From positions 65,890,697 to 65,954,696 of the forward strand of contig NC_041409.2 of assembly GCF_900747795.2 (NCBI RefSeq): DNA of 64,000 bases, given 5' to 3'. The position numbers and the translations under genes are program-made. The notes under the pieces are model-generated. The model searched no databases, was not told the origin of the DNA, and worked only from the letters and a program-made list of their open reading frames with translations. How positions within the stretch are numbered: position 1 is the first letter of the stretch; each line of letters opens with the position of its first letter. Of this stretch, positions 1 through 36,728 are shown piece by piece. This DNA is from Erpetoichthys calabaricus. Lineage: Eukaryota; Chordata; Cladistia; Polypteriformes; Polypteridae.

Positions 1-332
1 GCTCACATAAAACCTATCCTTTGCAAATGCTCCTCCTCAGTTGAGAAAAATCTATTTTTTATGTGTTTTATTTTAGAGTTCATGCAGGATGAGACAATGT
101 GGTAGCAATTAGCCTCTCACTTTCCCAAAGGAGCATGCTTTGCTAACGGGGGCACCATGTTGCTACCTCTGTGCAGACAGCTGTCCCCCCTCTGGGGATT
201 TCATCTGGCTCTTTGCCCTTTGAGCTGAATAATAAAAATCATTAGCATGTCTGCTTTCATTATTGTTGAATCTCATTCTTCTATGTCATTGCTTTGCTTT
301 GATTCATTTACATATCTCATACACATACAGAC

Positions 333-334
<2 letters not shown>

Positions 335-366
<32 letters not shown>
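335..366. repeat. (TA)n microsatellite
   Basis: About 16 uninterrupted TA/AT dinucleotides. Self-complementary and likely polymorphic. Confidence 0.9.
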
Positions 367-369
<3 letters not shown>

Positions 370-1238
370 AATATACTGTACATACAATATATAAATATGT
401 ACATGTATAAACTATTGAAATATAAATTCTCTCACAATATTTAAAATGCCAATATCCATCTATACTACATGTGGTTTAGCATATCACAGTGAAAATGGGG
501 AACTCCAGGCTTTTGACAAATGAAAGTGGCACAATATCAAAGAATGTTTAGGAGAAGCCTTAACGGCTGTTCTCGGTCAGCTATCTGCAAAAAAGAGTTT
601 CAAATGGATCAGGTTAAAACTGCCACTATCCAGACACTTCTCCCCACACTCTTTGGCTTATAGGCCATTAATTTTAATACTGGAACCCCAAGGCTCATGC
701 AATTAAGAAACAGCTGCATCTGACTGTCATTTCACTTTCACTTGTGTGATCCGCACCTCCAAATGCATCAGTCTGCGTAAATCCAGCAAAGGGAAGCCCA
801 GCTTGTAGTCCTTGGAATAAACTGCCCCCCACATGCAACCTAATTCAGTTTAAAGCAAACATGACTACAGCTGCAGTCCAAGCTGGTGCCTTTAGCTGAA
901 AAGCTACCTGCCATTGAAAAACCACGGCGATTACCGTACCTTGACTTGCAGTTACATCCTGGGGAGCTGTCAGTCATAAATCAAGTGTGTATCTCAAGAT
1001 GCAGCACTAGCGCAATCTTATTAATGGCATGAAGAACTGAAGCATAAGCGTATTGGCTGAGGATGATGTCATCTTTCAGTATTAGCCTAAAACAGAAGCA
1101 ATGCCCTCCCATGGGTTACACCCAATATATTTTAAAGAGGCAGGGCTCAATTAACTGCTTGAACTATTTTAAAATAAAGGGGCCTCTGCACTACCTACAC
1201 ATTAATGAATTAGTCATAAATTACTGGAGCTTCAACTG

Positions 1239-1240
<2 letters not shown>

Positions 1241-1308
<68 letters not shown>
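1241..1308. repeat. (GATA)n microsatellite
   Basis: Seventeen uninterrupted GATA units. No LINE tail sequence is obvious beside it, unlike the copies near 12.5, 22.7 and 41.6 kb. Confidence 0.95.
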
Positions 1309-1341
1309 CTCCTAATCAAGTGCTGAATTGACCATACAGAC

Positions 1342-1358
1342 ATATATATATATATATA

Positions 1359-1394
<36 letters not shown>

Positions 1395-1400
1395 TATATA
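1342..1400. repeat. Interrupted (TA)n palindromic tract
   Basis: TA repeats interrupted by ACTGTA and ACAGTA, which are reverse complements of each other. The whole tract can therefore fold on itself. Confidence 0.85.
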
Positions 1401-1749
1401 CCATATTAATTTGTTAGTTTAAAAGTGAACATTTTTTTCTTCATCATCATATAATCAAAACTGGAAATGCATGTAATTAATTAAAAACTCAATAAAACAA
1501 AAGTGGAATATTTCTAAGTATATTTAGGCAAGAATTTTAATTTTTAAATTCCTTAATCCATTCCCTGATGATTGGAATACTAGAGCATATCCTCAGGCAC
1601 AAAGTAGGAACCGCTCCTGGAGTGGACTTTAGTGGCCCAATTACATGGGCCACTCATAAAACACCCAGACTAAACTTGTGTCGGCCCATTTTATGTTCAA
1701 CCAGTCAATTTCAAGTACTTTTTCGAATGTGGGACAAATACAGAGATAA

Positions 1750-1862
1750 ATGAAAACGTGCATGAATAGAACATGCAAACTGAGCACAGACCGTGGTCAG
1801 GCCGAGATTTAAACCCAGGCACCTGGTGCTATGAAGCAGCTGTGATCACCACTCAACCAACC
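1750..1862 (-). repeat. Decayed SINE, minus strand
   Basis: Contains ACATGCAAACT, a TTTAAACCCAGG B-box-like block and a degraded head in the same order as the complete minus-strand SINE at 29.4-29.8 kb. Strongly diverged; no target duplication found. Confidence 0.4.
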
Positions 1863-2510
1863 CAAATAATTTAGTTAAGTAATCTTTGTTTTATACAACA
1901 CCTTGATGAAATGACAAAAAGTAACTAGTAAAATAAATTTGGACACCTAGCATGTTCATAGCAGTGGATACATTTATTTAGGTATCCATACATCAGGACT
2001 CCAGTAACCACTGGTTAGCTTAATTTACTGAAAACACGGTAAAGGAAATGAATCAATGAAGATGTCTCCCATTATATCTCCATAAACTGATCATTGACGC
2101 TCATTCAGACTGACACATTAGAAATCATGATTTAAGAAACAAAAATAAAAAAAAACAAGAAGAAAGACAGCTAAAGCACTGTGAGTCACCGGCTTAGAGA
2201 TGAGTACTATAAATAAGCAATCTGGGTGACAATGTCTGTAATGATGCACAAAGTGTCCTTGAAGTGACGCCGCCTGCGTTCATTCCCATTTGTTCAGGCC
2301 CAGCTCATGTAGGCTGCCTTTCCTGTCAGGACAGATGCTTATGGTCTTTACTCCCTCCTCCGTGAACACCCCCTCCCCCTTAGGCCCCTAACAAGTCCTT
2401 GTGGTGCAGCTTGGACTTTTATCAATACAAAGCAACTTTCAGAATCCATTAATAGTCACTGGGGAGCAGGTTTTCATGAGTAACTTCAAATGAATGTAAA
2501 AATTACTAGT

Positions 2511-2525
2511 GGGGGGGGGGGGGGG
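2511..2525. repeat. Poly-G run
   Basis: Fifteen consecutive G. Such runs are prone to length error in sequencing. Confidence 0.9.
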
Positions 2526-5500
2526 TAGGAGGGTAATGGGGCTGAGGCTGTTTGTTACTGAAAGCAGTAATGCAGATGCATTTAAAATATATCTAACCAG
2601 TTTATCTGGTAATGGAGATCACAGCTCTGAAATTAGCTTTTTTGGGTGGAAATAACAATCCAGGTAATGGCCACATAAACTATGTAGCACCTTGCTATTG
2701 CAGTCCGCTTAACATATACTGTATATTGTCAAAATAACTTGCTCACTTCAACAAATGGATGGCTCATGGTCAAGAATAACTGATGCCTTGTAGCATCTAG
2801 TTCATTTTCGAAGGCAACTTATTAGAAAGCAGCTACTGTAAGTAACACCAAAGGTTGTGGTCTGTGATATAACTGTAACTATTCTGTTAGCCAAGGTGTA
2901 CTGTCTGTGCGGCTCTTTTAACAGTTTTCATTGGGATGTGGTGGAAAAGGCGCTCTGTGTTCTGTACAGAGGTGTCCTCTTTACCATCTTTCAGTTGCAA
3001 GACTCAGTTTGACTCAATATGGTTTAAAATCATATTTATCAATTGAAGCATACATTGGGCAATTCTGTGTTTCGTATTTTAATGCAGCCAATTGTCCCCA
3101 ACAGATTTCTATTGTGATTTGAAAGAGGGACCATGAGTCAGTAGTTTTTGGGGATTGCATTAAGGTTGAGAACGCTGTGGTGCCTAATCCTGTAATATAA
3201 TAACAGTTGACTCGATAACAGAGGGCCTTCTTTTACAAGGCTTTCAACAGCTCCTGTAACTATAAGTATTCAAAATACCCTCAATGAGTTTTCACAGAAG
3301 CAATTCAATGCTGTGCTAAGTAACGTTATTCATGTCATAAAACAGAAACAAAATATTAATACATACAAACAAGCAAACTTATTTGCATACCACCAGACAA
3401 CAGACTTAGGATACTGTGATTCAGGTGGTTTGATATTCTTGCAAACATTTCAAAATCAGTCTTTGATGCTCTTCTTCAATGTCGCATTGTGCAGCTGCCT
3501 TTTTTTCTTTTTCATTTTGTGCATATGAAAATGTGGACAAACTTGTGTGCCTTAGCAACTGGTTAAATGTTAAGAAGGAAAAATAATGATGACAGTGGTC
3601 TTGAGCAATGTTACGGACATGTCCGAATTCTGGTGTTTTGTTTGTCATTATTTTGACAATAAATAGAATTTCTGAAATCCTCTGAGAATTATTTCCAGTA
3701 TATTATGATGCTGACATTATTATATTTATAGCTGATCTGAAGAAGTAGTAACTGTGCATTTTTTATATAATTCATAGTGTACTGTAGTACTAAATACTGT
3801 ACTGTATAATTACAAAACATTTAAAGACTCTGTCTTTTCTTTTATACATTTTGTGTTTTATTCCCTTAGTGTGCTTTATTAATAGGCCTACTGTTTGTTA
3901 AGGTCATGCAGGATAAAAAGGTTGAACTAAGTGAGAGCTCGAGAGAGAGAAAACATTCACTTAAGTGTTGTTCACCATAGGCTGTTACTGGTGTCTATAG
4001 TTTGGGTGCTATCATGCCACTTAAAATGTTCTTGTTTTGTTTTGTTATGGTTTTTGCATCATCGTATAGAGATATTTTCAGTTTTCTTCTTGTAATAGCC
4101 AAGAAGGATAGATTTTTATTATTAATGGCTGGGTCTTTGAATTTGTGTGTGTGCATCTTCCAGTATTGTGTGCATTACTGAGGAGGGTTTTATTAAAAGA
4201 TCCCCCTCGTTTGGCTGATGGTCAAGTTCTATAAACCATCTTCCAAACATGCTCTACTGGAATAATAGTGTTCAGTAAATAAAACATTTTAATAGATGGA
4301 GAAGAATTTTTCAATATGGGTTCAAAAATTTACATTCACAATTTACCATATTGTTATCAGTCATGTGGAGAGCACTGGTCTCAATAAACTAAAATTGGAC
4401 AAGTAGTGATTCAAATCCTCCAAAGCATTCTAGTCACAATGAATTTTAGGCAGTTAGTCTAATCACTGTAATATTTATCCAGTCGTTGTTATCAGCTCAA
4501 AGCAACAAAAGCTTTTCAGCCATAGCCTATAGTTTTTCTTATCTTGCAAACCCTTTCTCTGTTCTTGCCAGTGATTTCTTACGGTGGCTTGTCGGTGTTT
4601 TCTTTGTTTTGAAGTTTCTTCACTGTGCCACTAAAGCCTTGTTCCTGCTTATTGCCTTTTTTTAACACCATCATTTTTTTAATTAAAGTACCTTAGATAT
4701 CAACACAAAAACAAAAAAGATGCTTTTATTCCTCACACACGGGCTTTCAGCTATGGAGATTTGCATCTGATACCAGATATGCATTTTTGATCCAGTCTGC
4801 TGCATTCTGTACATAGATAGAAGAACCACTATGCTTAAAGGATAAAACAAGAGTCGGGCCTGCTATGGACTTTACCTGTGATGTACAATGAGTAATGCAA
4901 TGGTGAATTTGGATTTACCAGAAAATACTGCACTGCCTAATAGAGTTAGGCTACTCAAGACAATTATGTTTAAGTTGGGAATCTGTGATGTTAGTGTTTA
5001 TTTCTATATACCGTTAGAATAAACAGAAAAAAGCACGCATACATTAAAAGGTAACAAGAATTTCTTGTGTTCTCTAAAACCTTACTGATTTTCTGAGATG
5101 ACTGGAACAATACAAGCCCCTAGTCGTTCAATGAATTTGTTATAGTCCACCAACAGCACAGCTGATTCAAATGAAGACAGTAATGATTAGCGAGCGTGTT
5201 AGTGGTCCAAGTGATCCAAATCATGTTGAGATTTGTTCTTGTTCCTTTAACATCCATCTTGTTTTTCTTGCACAAAGGTGTTCCCGGAAGGATGCTGCAT
5301 ATTAAACACACCAGCTCCCTCTAGGTCTATTCACCTATATCTTCCATCACTTTTCATTCAAATCATCTGTGTTGCACAGAAAGTAACATGTAGAAAATCA
5401 ACTTTAAAAATCTAACTGGAGCATCCTCAAAGTCTTCATTGTATAGAAGAGTCAGAGGTATTATTAGATTATATTAACTTTTTTAATCCCATGGGTATAT

Positions 5501-5563
5501 TTAGATACACACAGGAGAAAAACATAGGAAACAAAACATACAGACTCACATGACAAATAATAG

Positions 5564-5680
<117 letters not shown>

Positions 5681-5812
5681 CAGACAGGGAAACACATGCA
5701 TACATGAGTTGAACATGCAGACTTCACACAGATGATGAAAGTTCATGGGATTCAGAGTCAGACACTGAATATATGAGGCAGCAGTGCTAACTACTTTGTA
5801 ACTGTGCCAAAC
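5681..5812 (-). repeat. Decayed SINE, minus strand
   Basis: Blocks such as GAACATGCAGACTTCACAC and GAGGCAGCAGTGCTAAC match, in order, the antisense of the SINE seen complete at 29.4 kb. Much diverged, with the GATA tract at its tail side. Confidence 0.45.
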
Positions 5813-6478
5813 AGCAGAATATTCGTTAAGCAAATGAAATTGTGCTGTGGTGGAGATCTCTGAGGTGTGGCTTTAAACACTGTATAGTGAAAAGGAATTG
5901 TATGTCAGTTGAAGCTACAAAGTTATGAGGGGATTATATCAAAATCCTTTTTGGACATGATGTACCACGAGAAGGAAGCAATCCTCACATTAAATTGGTC
6001 CACCAGAAAAGAGTGCAAAGGTCCAACCCAGGAGTCTGTCATGTGCTTTAAGGCTGGCAAAAGGCAACAACTGATTTTTTTTTCCTGAACAAGAGCATAC
6101 GATACAAACCTACTAATCCTAATGCCTGAGCTCTTCACCAACAGAACCAATTCTTTGTATTAGACTAAAAGTCTCTGAAATGAAATATGTCTTAAAATCA
6201 CAAATGTTAATGTCCTAAATCAGATAGAAGGACAGTTCTAAGAAAGAGTAGACATTAGGCATAACTGGAGAAAAAGATGAAATCAGATCAGAACCAAAAT
6301 GTAAACAGAAATTCAAAATCAGTAAGAGTAGCCAAGTGAATATTAGAAAAATGTAGTTCAAAGTGACACCTAAATAGGATGGTGAGTTTGATCAAGAAGT
6401 GTTGTTAGAGGCTAGAAATAGTACTGAAACTATAAGAGAAATAAGGAAAAGCAGAAATTATGTTTGAAAATATCACCT

Positions 6479-6990
6479 GTGGAGACCACACTCAACACAG
6501 ACAGGCAGACACCAATGTTCAAATCACCACATACGTTTATTTACAATAAATAGTGTCCCTCATACAACCCAGTGCCCCTGCACCACACAACCTCAGTCCA
6601 GGCCTTTCAAACTCCTCTCCTCTCCTCTCCTCTCCTCTCCTCTCCTCTCCTCTCCTCCAAGCTTCGCCCTCTTCCACTCGACTCCTGCTCCTCGAATGAA
6701 GTGAGGCAACCCCTTTTATCTTGTCCCAGATGTGCTCCAGGTCCCTGACGATGAACTTCCGGCAGCACTCCCCAGTGTGGTGGAAGTGCTGCCCTTGCAC
6801 CTGGAAGCACTCCAGGCATAAACCATCCCTGGTCTGTCAGCACTTCCTGGTGTCCCGGAAGCACAGTCCCCCAGGGATCAAGGACCGTCTGGGTGCCCAG
6901 GGAAAAGAAGTGCCGCTCTCCTGGTTCCTCCTTCCTCCAGGCATCCTGGCTTGGCAGGGTTCCTGGCCATCTATCACACACCATGGCATT
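6479..6990 (-). mobile_element. LTR-like repeat (possible solo LTR)
   Basis: Read on the minus strand, this stretch has an ATAAAAGGGG TATA-like box, an AATAAACG polyadenylation-like signal about 230 bases later, and ends in CACA. Similar layout and shared blocks (CTTCCGGCAGCACT, ATGTGCTCCAGGT, CCCCTTTTAT) recur at 42.2-42.7 kb; a third LTR-like copy lies near 20 kb. No internal retroviral genes lie next to it, so a solo LTR is my best guess. The family is unassigned and ends are approximate. A non-autonomous DNA element is the alternative. Confidence 0.35.
6612..6657. repeat. (TCTCC)n pentanucleotide repeat
   Basis: About nine TCTCC/CTCCT units inside the LTR-like repeat. It is purine-rich on the other strand. 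Confidence 0.9.
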
Positions 6991-7308
6991 ACAATGATAG
7001 ACCCTAAACATACACGTGGCCATCAGGCTTTGCATTTAGAACTAGGCCATCCAGGACTATCCAATCATCCATCCACAAAACTTGCTTAGTCTGTTTTTAG
7101 AGATGTCAGGAGTTGCAGCCTTTCCAAACAGCATTGTGCACAACCTGCCTTGGAAGGAGTGTAAGTCCATCTCAGAGTAGGTTCTGGAACTAATGTGTTT
7201 AATTTGATTTATGAAATCAGCAATATTGTATTTTTTGTGATGTTTTGTTTATTATTGTATATATTTTATCCAAAGATTTTAACTGATTAAAATTTTAAAC
7301 TACATGTC

Positions 7309-7322
7309 TTATTTTTACTTAT
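7309..7322. repeat. Target-site duplication, LINE 3' side
   Basis: TTATTTTTACTTAT, identical to 10693-10706 on the other side of the LINE. A 14-bp duplication is in the usual size range for target-primed reverse transcription. Confidence 0.9.
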
Positions 7323-7348
7323 CCATCCATCCATCCATTGTCTCCCGC

Positions 7349-9250
7349 TTATCCGAGGTCGGGTCGCGGGGGCAGCAGCTTGAGCAGAGATGCCCAGACA
7401 TCCCTCTCCCCGGCCACTTCTTCTAGCTCTTCCGGGAGAATCCCAAGGCGTTCCCAGGCCAGTCGAGAGACATAGTCCCTCCAGCGTGTCCTGGGTCTTC
7501 CCCGGGGCCTCCTCCCGGTTGGACGTGCCCGGAACACCTCACCAGGGAGGCGTCCAGGAGGCATCCTGATCAGATGCCCGAGCCACCTCATCTGACTCCT
7601 CTCGATGCGGAGGAGCAGCGGCTCTACTCTGAGCCCCTCCCGGATGACTGAGCTTCTCACCCTATCTTTAAGGGAAAGCCCAGACACCCTGCGGAGGAAA
7701 CTCATTTCAGCCGCTTGTATTCGCGATCTCGTTCTTTCGGTCACTACCCATAGCTCATGACCATAGGTGAGGGTAGGAACATAGATCGACTGGTAAATTG
7801 AGAGCTTCGCCTTGCGGCTCAGCTCCTTTTTCACCACGACAGACCGATGCAATGCCCGCATTACTGCGGATGCCGCACCGATCCGCCTGTTGATCTCACG
7901 CTCCATTCTTCCCTCACTCGTGAACAAGACCCCGAGATACTTGAACTCCTCCACTTGGGGCAGGATCTCGCTACCAACCCTGAGAGGGCACTCCACCCTT
8001 TTCCGGCTGAGGACCATGGTCTCGGATTTGGAGGTGCTGATTCTCATCCCAGCCGCTTCACACTCGGCTGCGAACCGATCCAGAGAAAGCTGAAGATCAC
8101 GGCCTGATGAAGCAAACAGGACAACATCATCTGCAAAAAGCAGTGACCCAATCCTGAGCCCACCAAACCGGACCCCCTCAACACCCTGGCTGCGCCTAGA
8201 AATTCTGTCCATAAAAGTTATGAACAGAATCGGTGACAAAGGGCAGCCCTGGCGGAGTCCAACTCTCACTGGAAACGGGTTCGACTTACTGCCGGCAATG
8301 CGGACCAAGCTCTGGCACCGATCGTACAGGGACTGAACAGCCCTTATCAGGGGGGCCGGTACCCCATACTCTCGGAGTACCCCCCACAGGATTCCCCGAG
8401 GGACACGGTCGAATGCCTTTTCTAAGTCCACAAAACACATGTAGACTGGTTGGGCAAACTCCCATGCACCCTCCAGGACCCTGCTAAGGGTATAGAGCTG
8501 GTCCACTGTTCCGCAACCAGGACGAAAACCACACTGTTCCTCCTGAATCCGAGGCTCGACTATCCGACGGACCCTCCTCTCCAGGACCCCTGAATAGACT
8601 TTTCCAGGGAGGCTGAGGAGTGTGATCCCTCTGTAGTTGGAACACACCCTCCGATCCCCCTTCTTAAAGAGGGGGACCACCACCCCGGTCTGCCAATCCA
8701 GAGGCACTGTCCCTGATGTCCATGCGATGTTGCAGAGGCGTGTCAGCCAAGACAGTCCTACAACATCCAGAGCCTTGAGGAACTCCGGGCGTATCTCATC
8801 CACCCCCGGGGCCCTGCCACCAAGGACTTTTTTGACCACCTCGGTGACCTCAGTCCCAGAGATGGGGGAGCCCACCTCTGAGTCCCCAGGCTCTGCTTCC
8901 TCATTGGAAGGCATGTTAATGGGATTGAGGAGGTCTTCGAAGTATTCCCCCCACCGACCCACAACGTCCCGAGTCGAGGTCAGCAGCGCACCATCCCCAC
9001 CATATACAGTGTTGACACTGCACTGCTTCCCCTTCCTGAGACGCCGGATGGTGGACCAGAATCTCCTCGAAGCCATCCGAAAGTCATTCTCCATGGCCTC
9101 CCCAAACTCCTCCCACGCCCGAGTTTTTGCCTCAGCAACTACCAAAGCCGCATTCCGTTTGGCCTGCCGGTACCTATCAGCTGCCTCCGGGGTCCCACAG
9201 GACAAAAGGGTCCTGTAGGACTCCTTCTTCAGCTTGACGGCATCCTTCAC
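7349..9250 (-). CDS. LINE reverse transcriptase segment
   Basis: C-terminal part of the LINE polyprotein, about 633 residues. In order it shows PLFKKGD, NYRGITLLS, QCGFRPGCGT, the catalytic Asp block FVDLEKAFDRVPR, GLRQGCPLSP, the FADD active site in SLLFADDVVLF, and EFKYLGVLF in the thumb region. It ends with the RWLGHLIRMPP and RGRPRTRWRDY blocks typical of RTE-type elements. The domain copies element RNA at the nicked target. Apart from the stop just upstream, the frame is open to its natural end 26 bases before the ATGG tail. The ATG used here is just an internal Met. Confidence 0.9.
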   Translation of the reverse strand: MKDAVKLKKESYRTLLSCGTPEAADRYRQAKRNAALVVAEAKTRAWEEFGEAMENDFRMASRRFWSTIRRLRKGKQCSVNTVYGGDGALLTSTRDVVGRWGEYFEDLLNPINMPSNEEAEPGDSEVGSPISGTEVTEVVKKVLGGRAPGVDEIRPEFLKALDVVGLSWLTRLCNIAWTSGTVPLDWQTGVVVPLFKKGDRRVCSNYRGITLLSLPGKVYSGVLERRVRRIVEPRIQEEQCGFRPGCGTVDQLYTLSRVLEGAWEFAQPVYMCFVDLEKAFDRVPRGILWGVLREYGVPAPLIRAVQSLYDRCQSLVRIAGSKSNPFPVRVGLRQGCPLSPILFITFMDRISRRSQGVEGVRFGGLRIGSLLFADDVVLFASSGRDLQLSLDRFAAECEAAGMRISTSKSETMVLSRKRVECPLRVGSEILPQVEEFKYLGVLFTSEGRMEREINRRIGAASAVMRALHRSVVVKKELSRKAKLSIYQSIYVPTLTYGHELWVVTERTRSRIQAAEMSFLRRVSGLSLKDRVRSSVIREGLRVEPLLLRIERSQMRWLGHLIRMPPGRLPGEVFRARPTGRRPRGRPRTRWRDYVSRLAWERLGILPEELEEVAGERDVWASLLKLLPPRPDLG

Positions 9251-9262
9251 CGCCGGTGTCCA

Positions 9263-10528
9263 TCAGCGGGTTCGGGGATTGCCGCCACGACAGGCACCGA
9301 CCACCTTACGGCCACAGCTCCGGTCAGCTGCCTCAACAATAGAGGCACGGAACATGGCCCATTCGGACTCAATGTCCCCCACCTCCCTCGGGATGTGGTC
9401 GAAGTTCTGCCGGAGGTGGGAGTTGAAGCTACTTCTGACAGGGGGCTCTGCCAGACGTTCCCAGCAGACCCTCACAACACGTTTGGGCCTACCACGCCTG
9501 ACCGGCATCCTCCCCCACCATCGAAGCCAACTCACCACCAGGTGGTGATCAGTTGACAGCTCCGCCCCTCTCTTCACCCGAGTGTCCAAGACATGTGGCC
9601 GCAAGTCCGACGACACGACCACAAAGTCAATCATCGAAATGAGGCCTAGGGTGTCCTGGTGCCAAGTGCACATATGAACACCCCTATGCTTGAACATGGT
9701 GTTCGTTATGGACAATCCGTGACGAGCACAGAAGTCCAATAACAAAACACCGCTCGGGTTCAGATCAGGGGGGCCATTCCTCCCAATCACGCCCTTCCAG
9801 GTCTCACTGTCATTGCCCACGTGAGCATTGAAGTCTCCCAGCAGAACGAGGGAGTCCCCAGAAGGTATGCCCTCTAGCACCCCCTCCAGGGACTCCAAAA
9901 AGGGTGGGTACTCCGAACTGCTGTTCGGTGCATACGTACAAACAACAGTTAGGACCCGTCCCCCCACCCGAAGGCGAAGGGAGGCTACCCTCTCGTCCAC
10001 CGGGGTAAACCCCAATGTACAGGCTCCAAGTTGGGGGGCAATAAGTATACCCACACCTGCTCGGCGCCTCTCACCGGGGGCAACTCCAGAGTGGTAGAGA
10101 GTCCAGCCCCTCTCAAGGAGATTGGTTCCAGAGTCCAAGCTGTGCGTCGAGGTGAGTCCGACTATATCTAGCCGGAACCTCTCAACTTCGCGCACTAGCT
10201 CAGGCTCCTTCCCCTTCAGAGAGGTGACATTCCACGTCCCAAGAGCCAGTTTCTGTAGCCGAGGATCGGACCGCCAAGGTCCCCGCCTTCGGCCACCACC
10301 CAACTCACACTGCACCCGACCTCCTTGGCCCCTCCCATAGGTGGTGAGCCCATGGGAAGGGGGACCCACGTTGCCTCTTCGGGCTGTGCCCGGCCGAGCC
10401 CCATGGGTGCAGGCCCGGCCACCAGGCGCTCGCCATCGAGCCCCACCTCCAGGCCTGGCTCCAGAGTGGGGCCCCGGTGACCCGCGTCCGGGCAAGGGAA
10501 AACGCCGTCCAAAATTGTTTTTCTTCAT
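9263..10528 (-). CDS. LINE AP endonuclease segment
   Basis: N-terminal part of the LINE polyprotein, about 421 residues. It opens with a Pro/Gly/Arg-rich stretch of about 95 residues encoded by very GC-rich DNA. The endonuclease follows, with TWNVTSL near residue 97, [17 protein letters not shown] and the terminal STDHHLV motif, which are the metal-binding and catalytic signatures of the exonuclease-endonuclease-phosphatase fold. This domain nicks the target DNA. The frame ends at a TGA at 9263-9265 and continues past it in the same frame into the reverse transcriptase; the local reading is NPRTR-stop-WTPAVKDA. A TGG-to-TGA change in an originally continuous protein is the simplest reading. 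The true start is uncertain. Confidence 0.85.
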   Translation of the reverse strand: MKKNNFGRRFPLPGRGSPGPHSGARPGGGARWRAPGGRACTHGARPGTARRGNVGPPSHGLTTYGRGQGGRVQCELGGGRRRGPWRSDPRLQKLALGTWNVTSLKGKEPELVREVERFRLDIVGLTSTHSLDSGTNLLERGWTLYHSGVAPGERRRAGVGILIAPQLGACTLGFTPVDERVASLRLRVGGRVLTVVCTYAPNSSSEYPPFLESLEGVLEGIPSGDSLVLLGDFNAHVGNDSETWKGVIGRNGPPDLNPSGVLLLDFCARHGLSITNTMFKHRGVHMCTWHQDTLGLISMIDFVVVSSDLRPHVLDTRVKRGAELSTDHHLVVSWLRWWGRMPVRRGRPKRVVRVCWERLAEPPVRSSFNSHLRQNFDHIPREVGDIESEWAMFRASIVEAADRSCGRKVVGACRGGNPRTR

Positions 10529-10692
10529 AGGAGGTTTGTTTAACCGCTCTTTGTCTCATCCCTCACCTAGGACCAGTTTGCCTTGGGTGGCCCTACCAGG
10601 GGCATAAAGCCCCGGACAACAGAGCTCCTAGGATCATTGGGACACGCAAACCCCTCCACCACGATAAGGTGACGGTTAAAGGAGGGGAATTT

Positions 10693-10706
10693 TTATTTTT
10701 ACTTAT
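10693..10706. repeat. Target-site duplication, LINE 5' side
   Basis: TTATTTTTACTTAT, the exact partner of 7309-7322. Confidence 0.9.
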
Positions 10707-11157
10707 TTTTATTTTATTTTATAATTGTACAGTGGTCTCATACTTCAAAAGGGTGGTAACCGCAACTATAGGGAAGCAACAGAAAAGAGGAACTTGTAAA
10801 AAAATATCATGAATTCCATTAATAAAAAGAAGGAATTTAATGCTATCAGTTACAAACAAAACCATGAACATCATTTGAAATGAAGAATTAGCACTGTTCT
10901 TATTGATCTTTCTCTGAAAAATGGTCACTGAACATGTCCTTTGTTTAAAATGAGTTTCTACCCTAAATACAGTAGCATCATTCATTGTCACATCGACTAA
11001 AGGGATACCAATTGATGATGTGTGCATATGCTGCAGGTAGACCAGTTTAAACCATACATATACTTTGACATCATTTTATAACCTTTCTTTCTGCTTTAAC
11101 TTTCTACTAGAACTATACACTTAGAAGAAGTCATTAGTGCACAATGGGGCATGTAGT

Positions 11158-35789
<24,632 letters not shown>

Positions 35790-36019
35790 TGGGGGGTGGC
35801 TGGAAATACAAGTACCTGTTAATACACTAAACTTGCATCTCAATCAAAAAAACTACAGAGCTTTACACTTCATCCCTAAGTTTGAATGTTGGTTTAGAAG
35901 TCTGAGACTTTCAGAACAGTAGGATCTTTGAACCTAGCTACACTTTTATACTTTCTAATCATTAACTAATATTTTTCAATAAAGAACATGTATAAGTTCC
36001 TATAAATGATCCTTCTCAC

Positions 36020-36126
36020 CTTCTGTTTTCTGTTGCCTGGAGGAGGGTGAAATGAGATGAATTTTGTGGCAACTCTACTTGATGAGGGTGCAGAGCAACA
36101 TGGCATGTAAACAGAACCCACTTCAT
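36020..36126 (-). CDS. LRRC74A: Possible upstream LRRC74A exon
   Basis: An ATG (MKWVLFTCHVALH) opens a frame that reaches a good donor, CAGAAG|GTGAGA. Spliced to the acceptor at 35799, it continues in frame into the exon-1 protein (..ENRSHPPMQGV). That would add 39 residues, giving 679. The agreement of frame and donor is suggestive, but the protein shows no domain and the segment could be 5' UTR. Confidence 0.35.
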
Positions 36127-36592
36127 GAAATTTTCATGACAGCAGAGAACAGATGCACAAGCCTTAGAAGGTGTTGTTTTCAATTACCAGGAAGCAAGAC
36201 ATACTGTATTACCTAGGCATCATTTCTAAATTGTGCAAATTAAAGAGAGACATTGAAAACTTCAAAGTAATTACATCATTACCCACTTCATTATTCCATA
36301 ATATATCTAGACTGCTTGTCTGTGGTAACAAAATATAGTAGAGTACTGCTTGTGAGGTTAATTCACACTCAGAGAAGCAAACAGGGTGAAATGCTTTACA
36401 TTTGCCATATTCAAAACATAACTATAAACTTTGACATCTGTGATCCTGAAAATGCGGAGTTGAATGTCCTAATATGTTTAGTTTGCTGCCACATTTTATC
36501 AGTTTACCAACTCTAGGACTAAGGCCTCTGAACAATATTTTCACATACTATTCCTATATATGGTATATATAAAATATAGTACACTGAAATAT

Positions 36593-36722
36593 ATCTGCGG
36601 TGGGCTGGCGCCCTGCCTGGAATTTGTTCTTGCCTTGCACCCTGTGCTGGTTGGGATTGGCTCCAGCAGACCCCCCCGTGTCCCTTTGTTAGGATATACA
36701 GCAGGTTGGACAATGACTGACT
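36593..36722 (+). mobile_element. SINE, 3' half
   Basis: CTGCGGTGGGCTGGCGCCCT through TTGGCTCCAGCAGACCCCCC to the AGCAGGTTGGACAATGACTG end. 5'-truncated; it directly abuts the Tc1 element. Confidence 0.85.
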
Positions 36723-36728
36723 GATATA

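Larger units (their letters stand above)
7323..10692 (-). mobile_element. Full-length RTE-like LINE
   Basis: A 3.37-kb non-LTR retrotransposon on the minus strand. It has a GC-rich 5' region, an AP-type endonuclease, a reverse transcriptase with its usual C-terminal extension, and a short 3' end finishing in ATGG repeats. It is bounded on both sides by the identical 14-bp duplication TTATTTTTACTTAT, so both ends are known and there is no 5' truncation. The two protein segments are in the same frame and separated by one TGA codon. The single-ORF layout without a separate ORF1 or RNase H fits the RTE group, but the clade is my judgement and L2-like or Nimb-like elements are alternatives. Confidence 0.9.

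Noticed and set aside
6607-7035. 142-residue minus-strand frame
   Set aside because: Lies in the LTR-like repeat and the TCTCC tract; no domain, and the corresponding frame at 42.27-42.76 kb differs in sequence and length.
8637-9218. 193-residue plus-strand frame
   Set aside because: Antisense of the LINE reverse transcriptase; GC-rich coding DNA gives long opposite-strand frames. The same holds for 7812-8107, 9234-9548 and 10341-10607.
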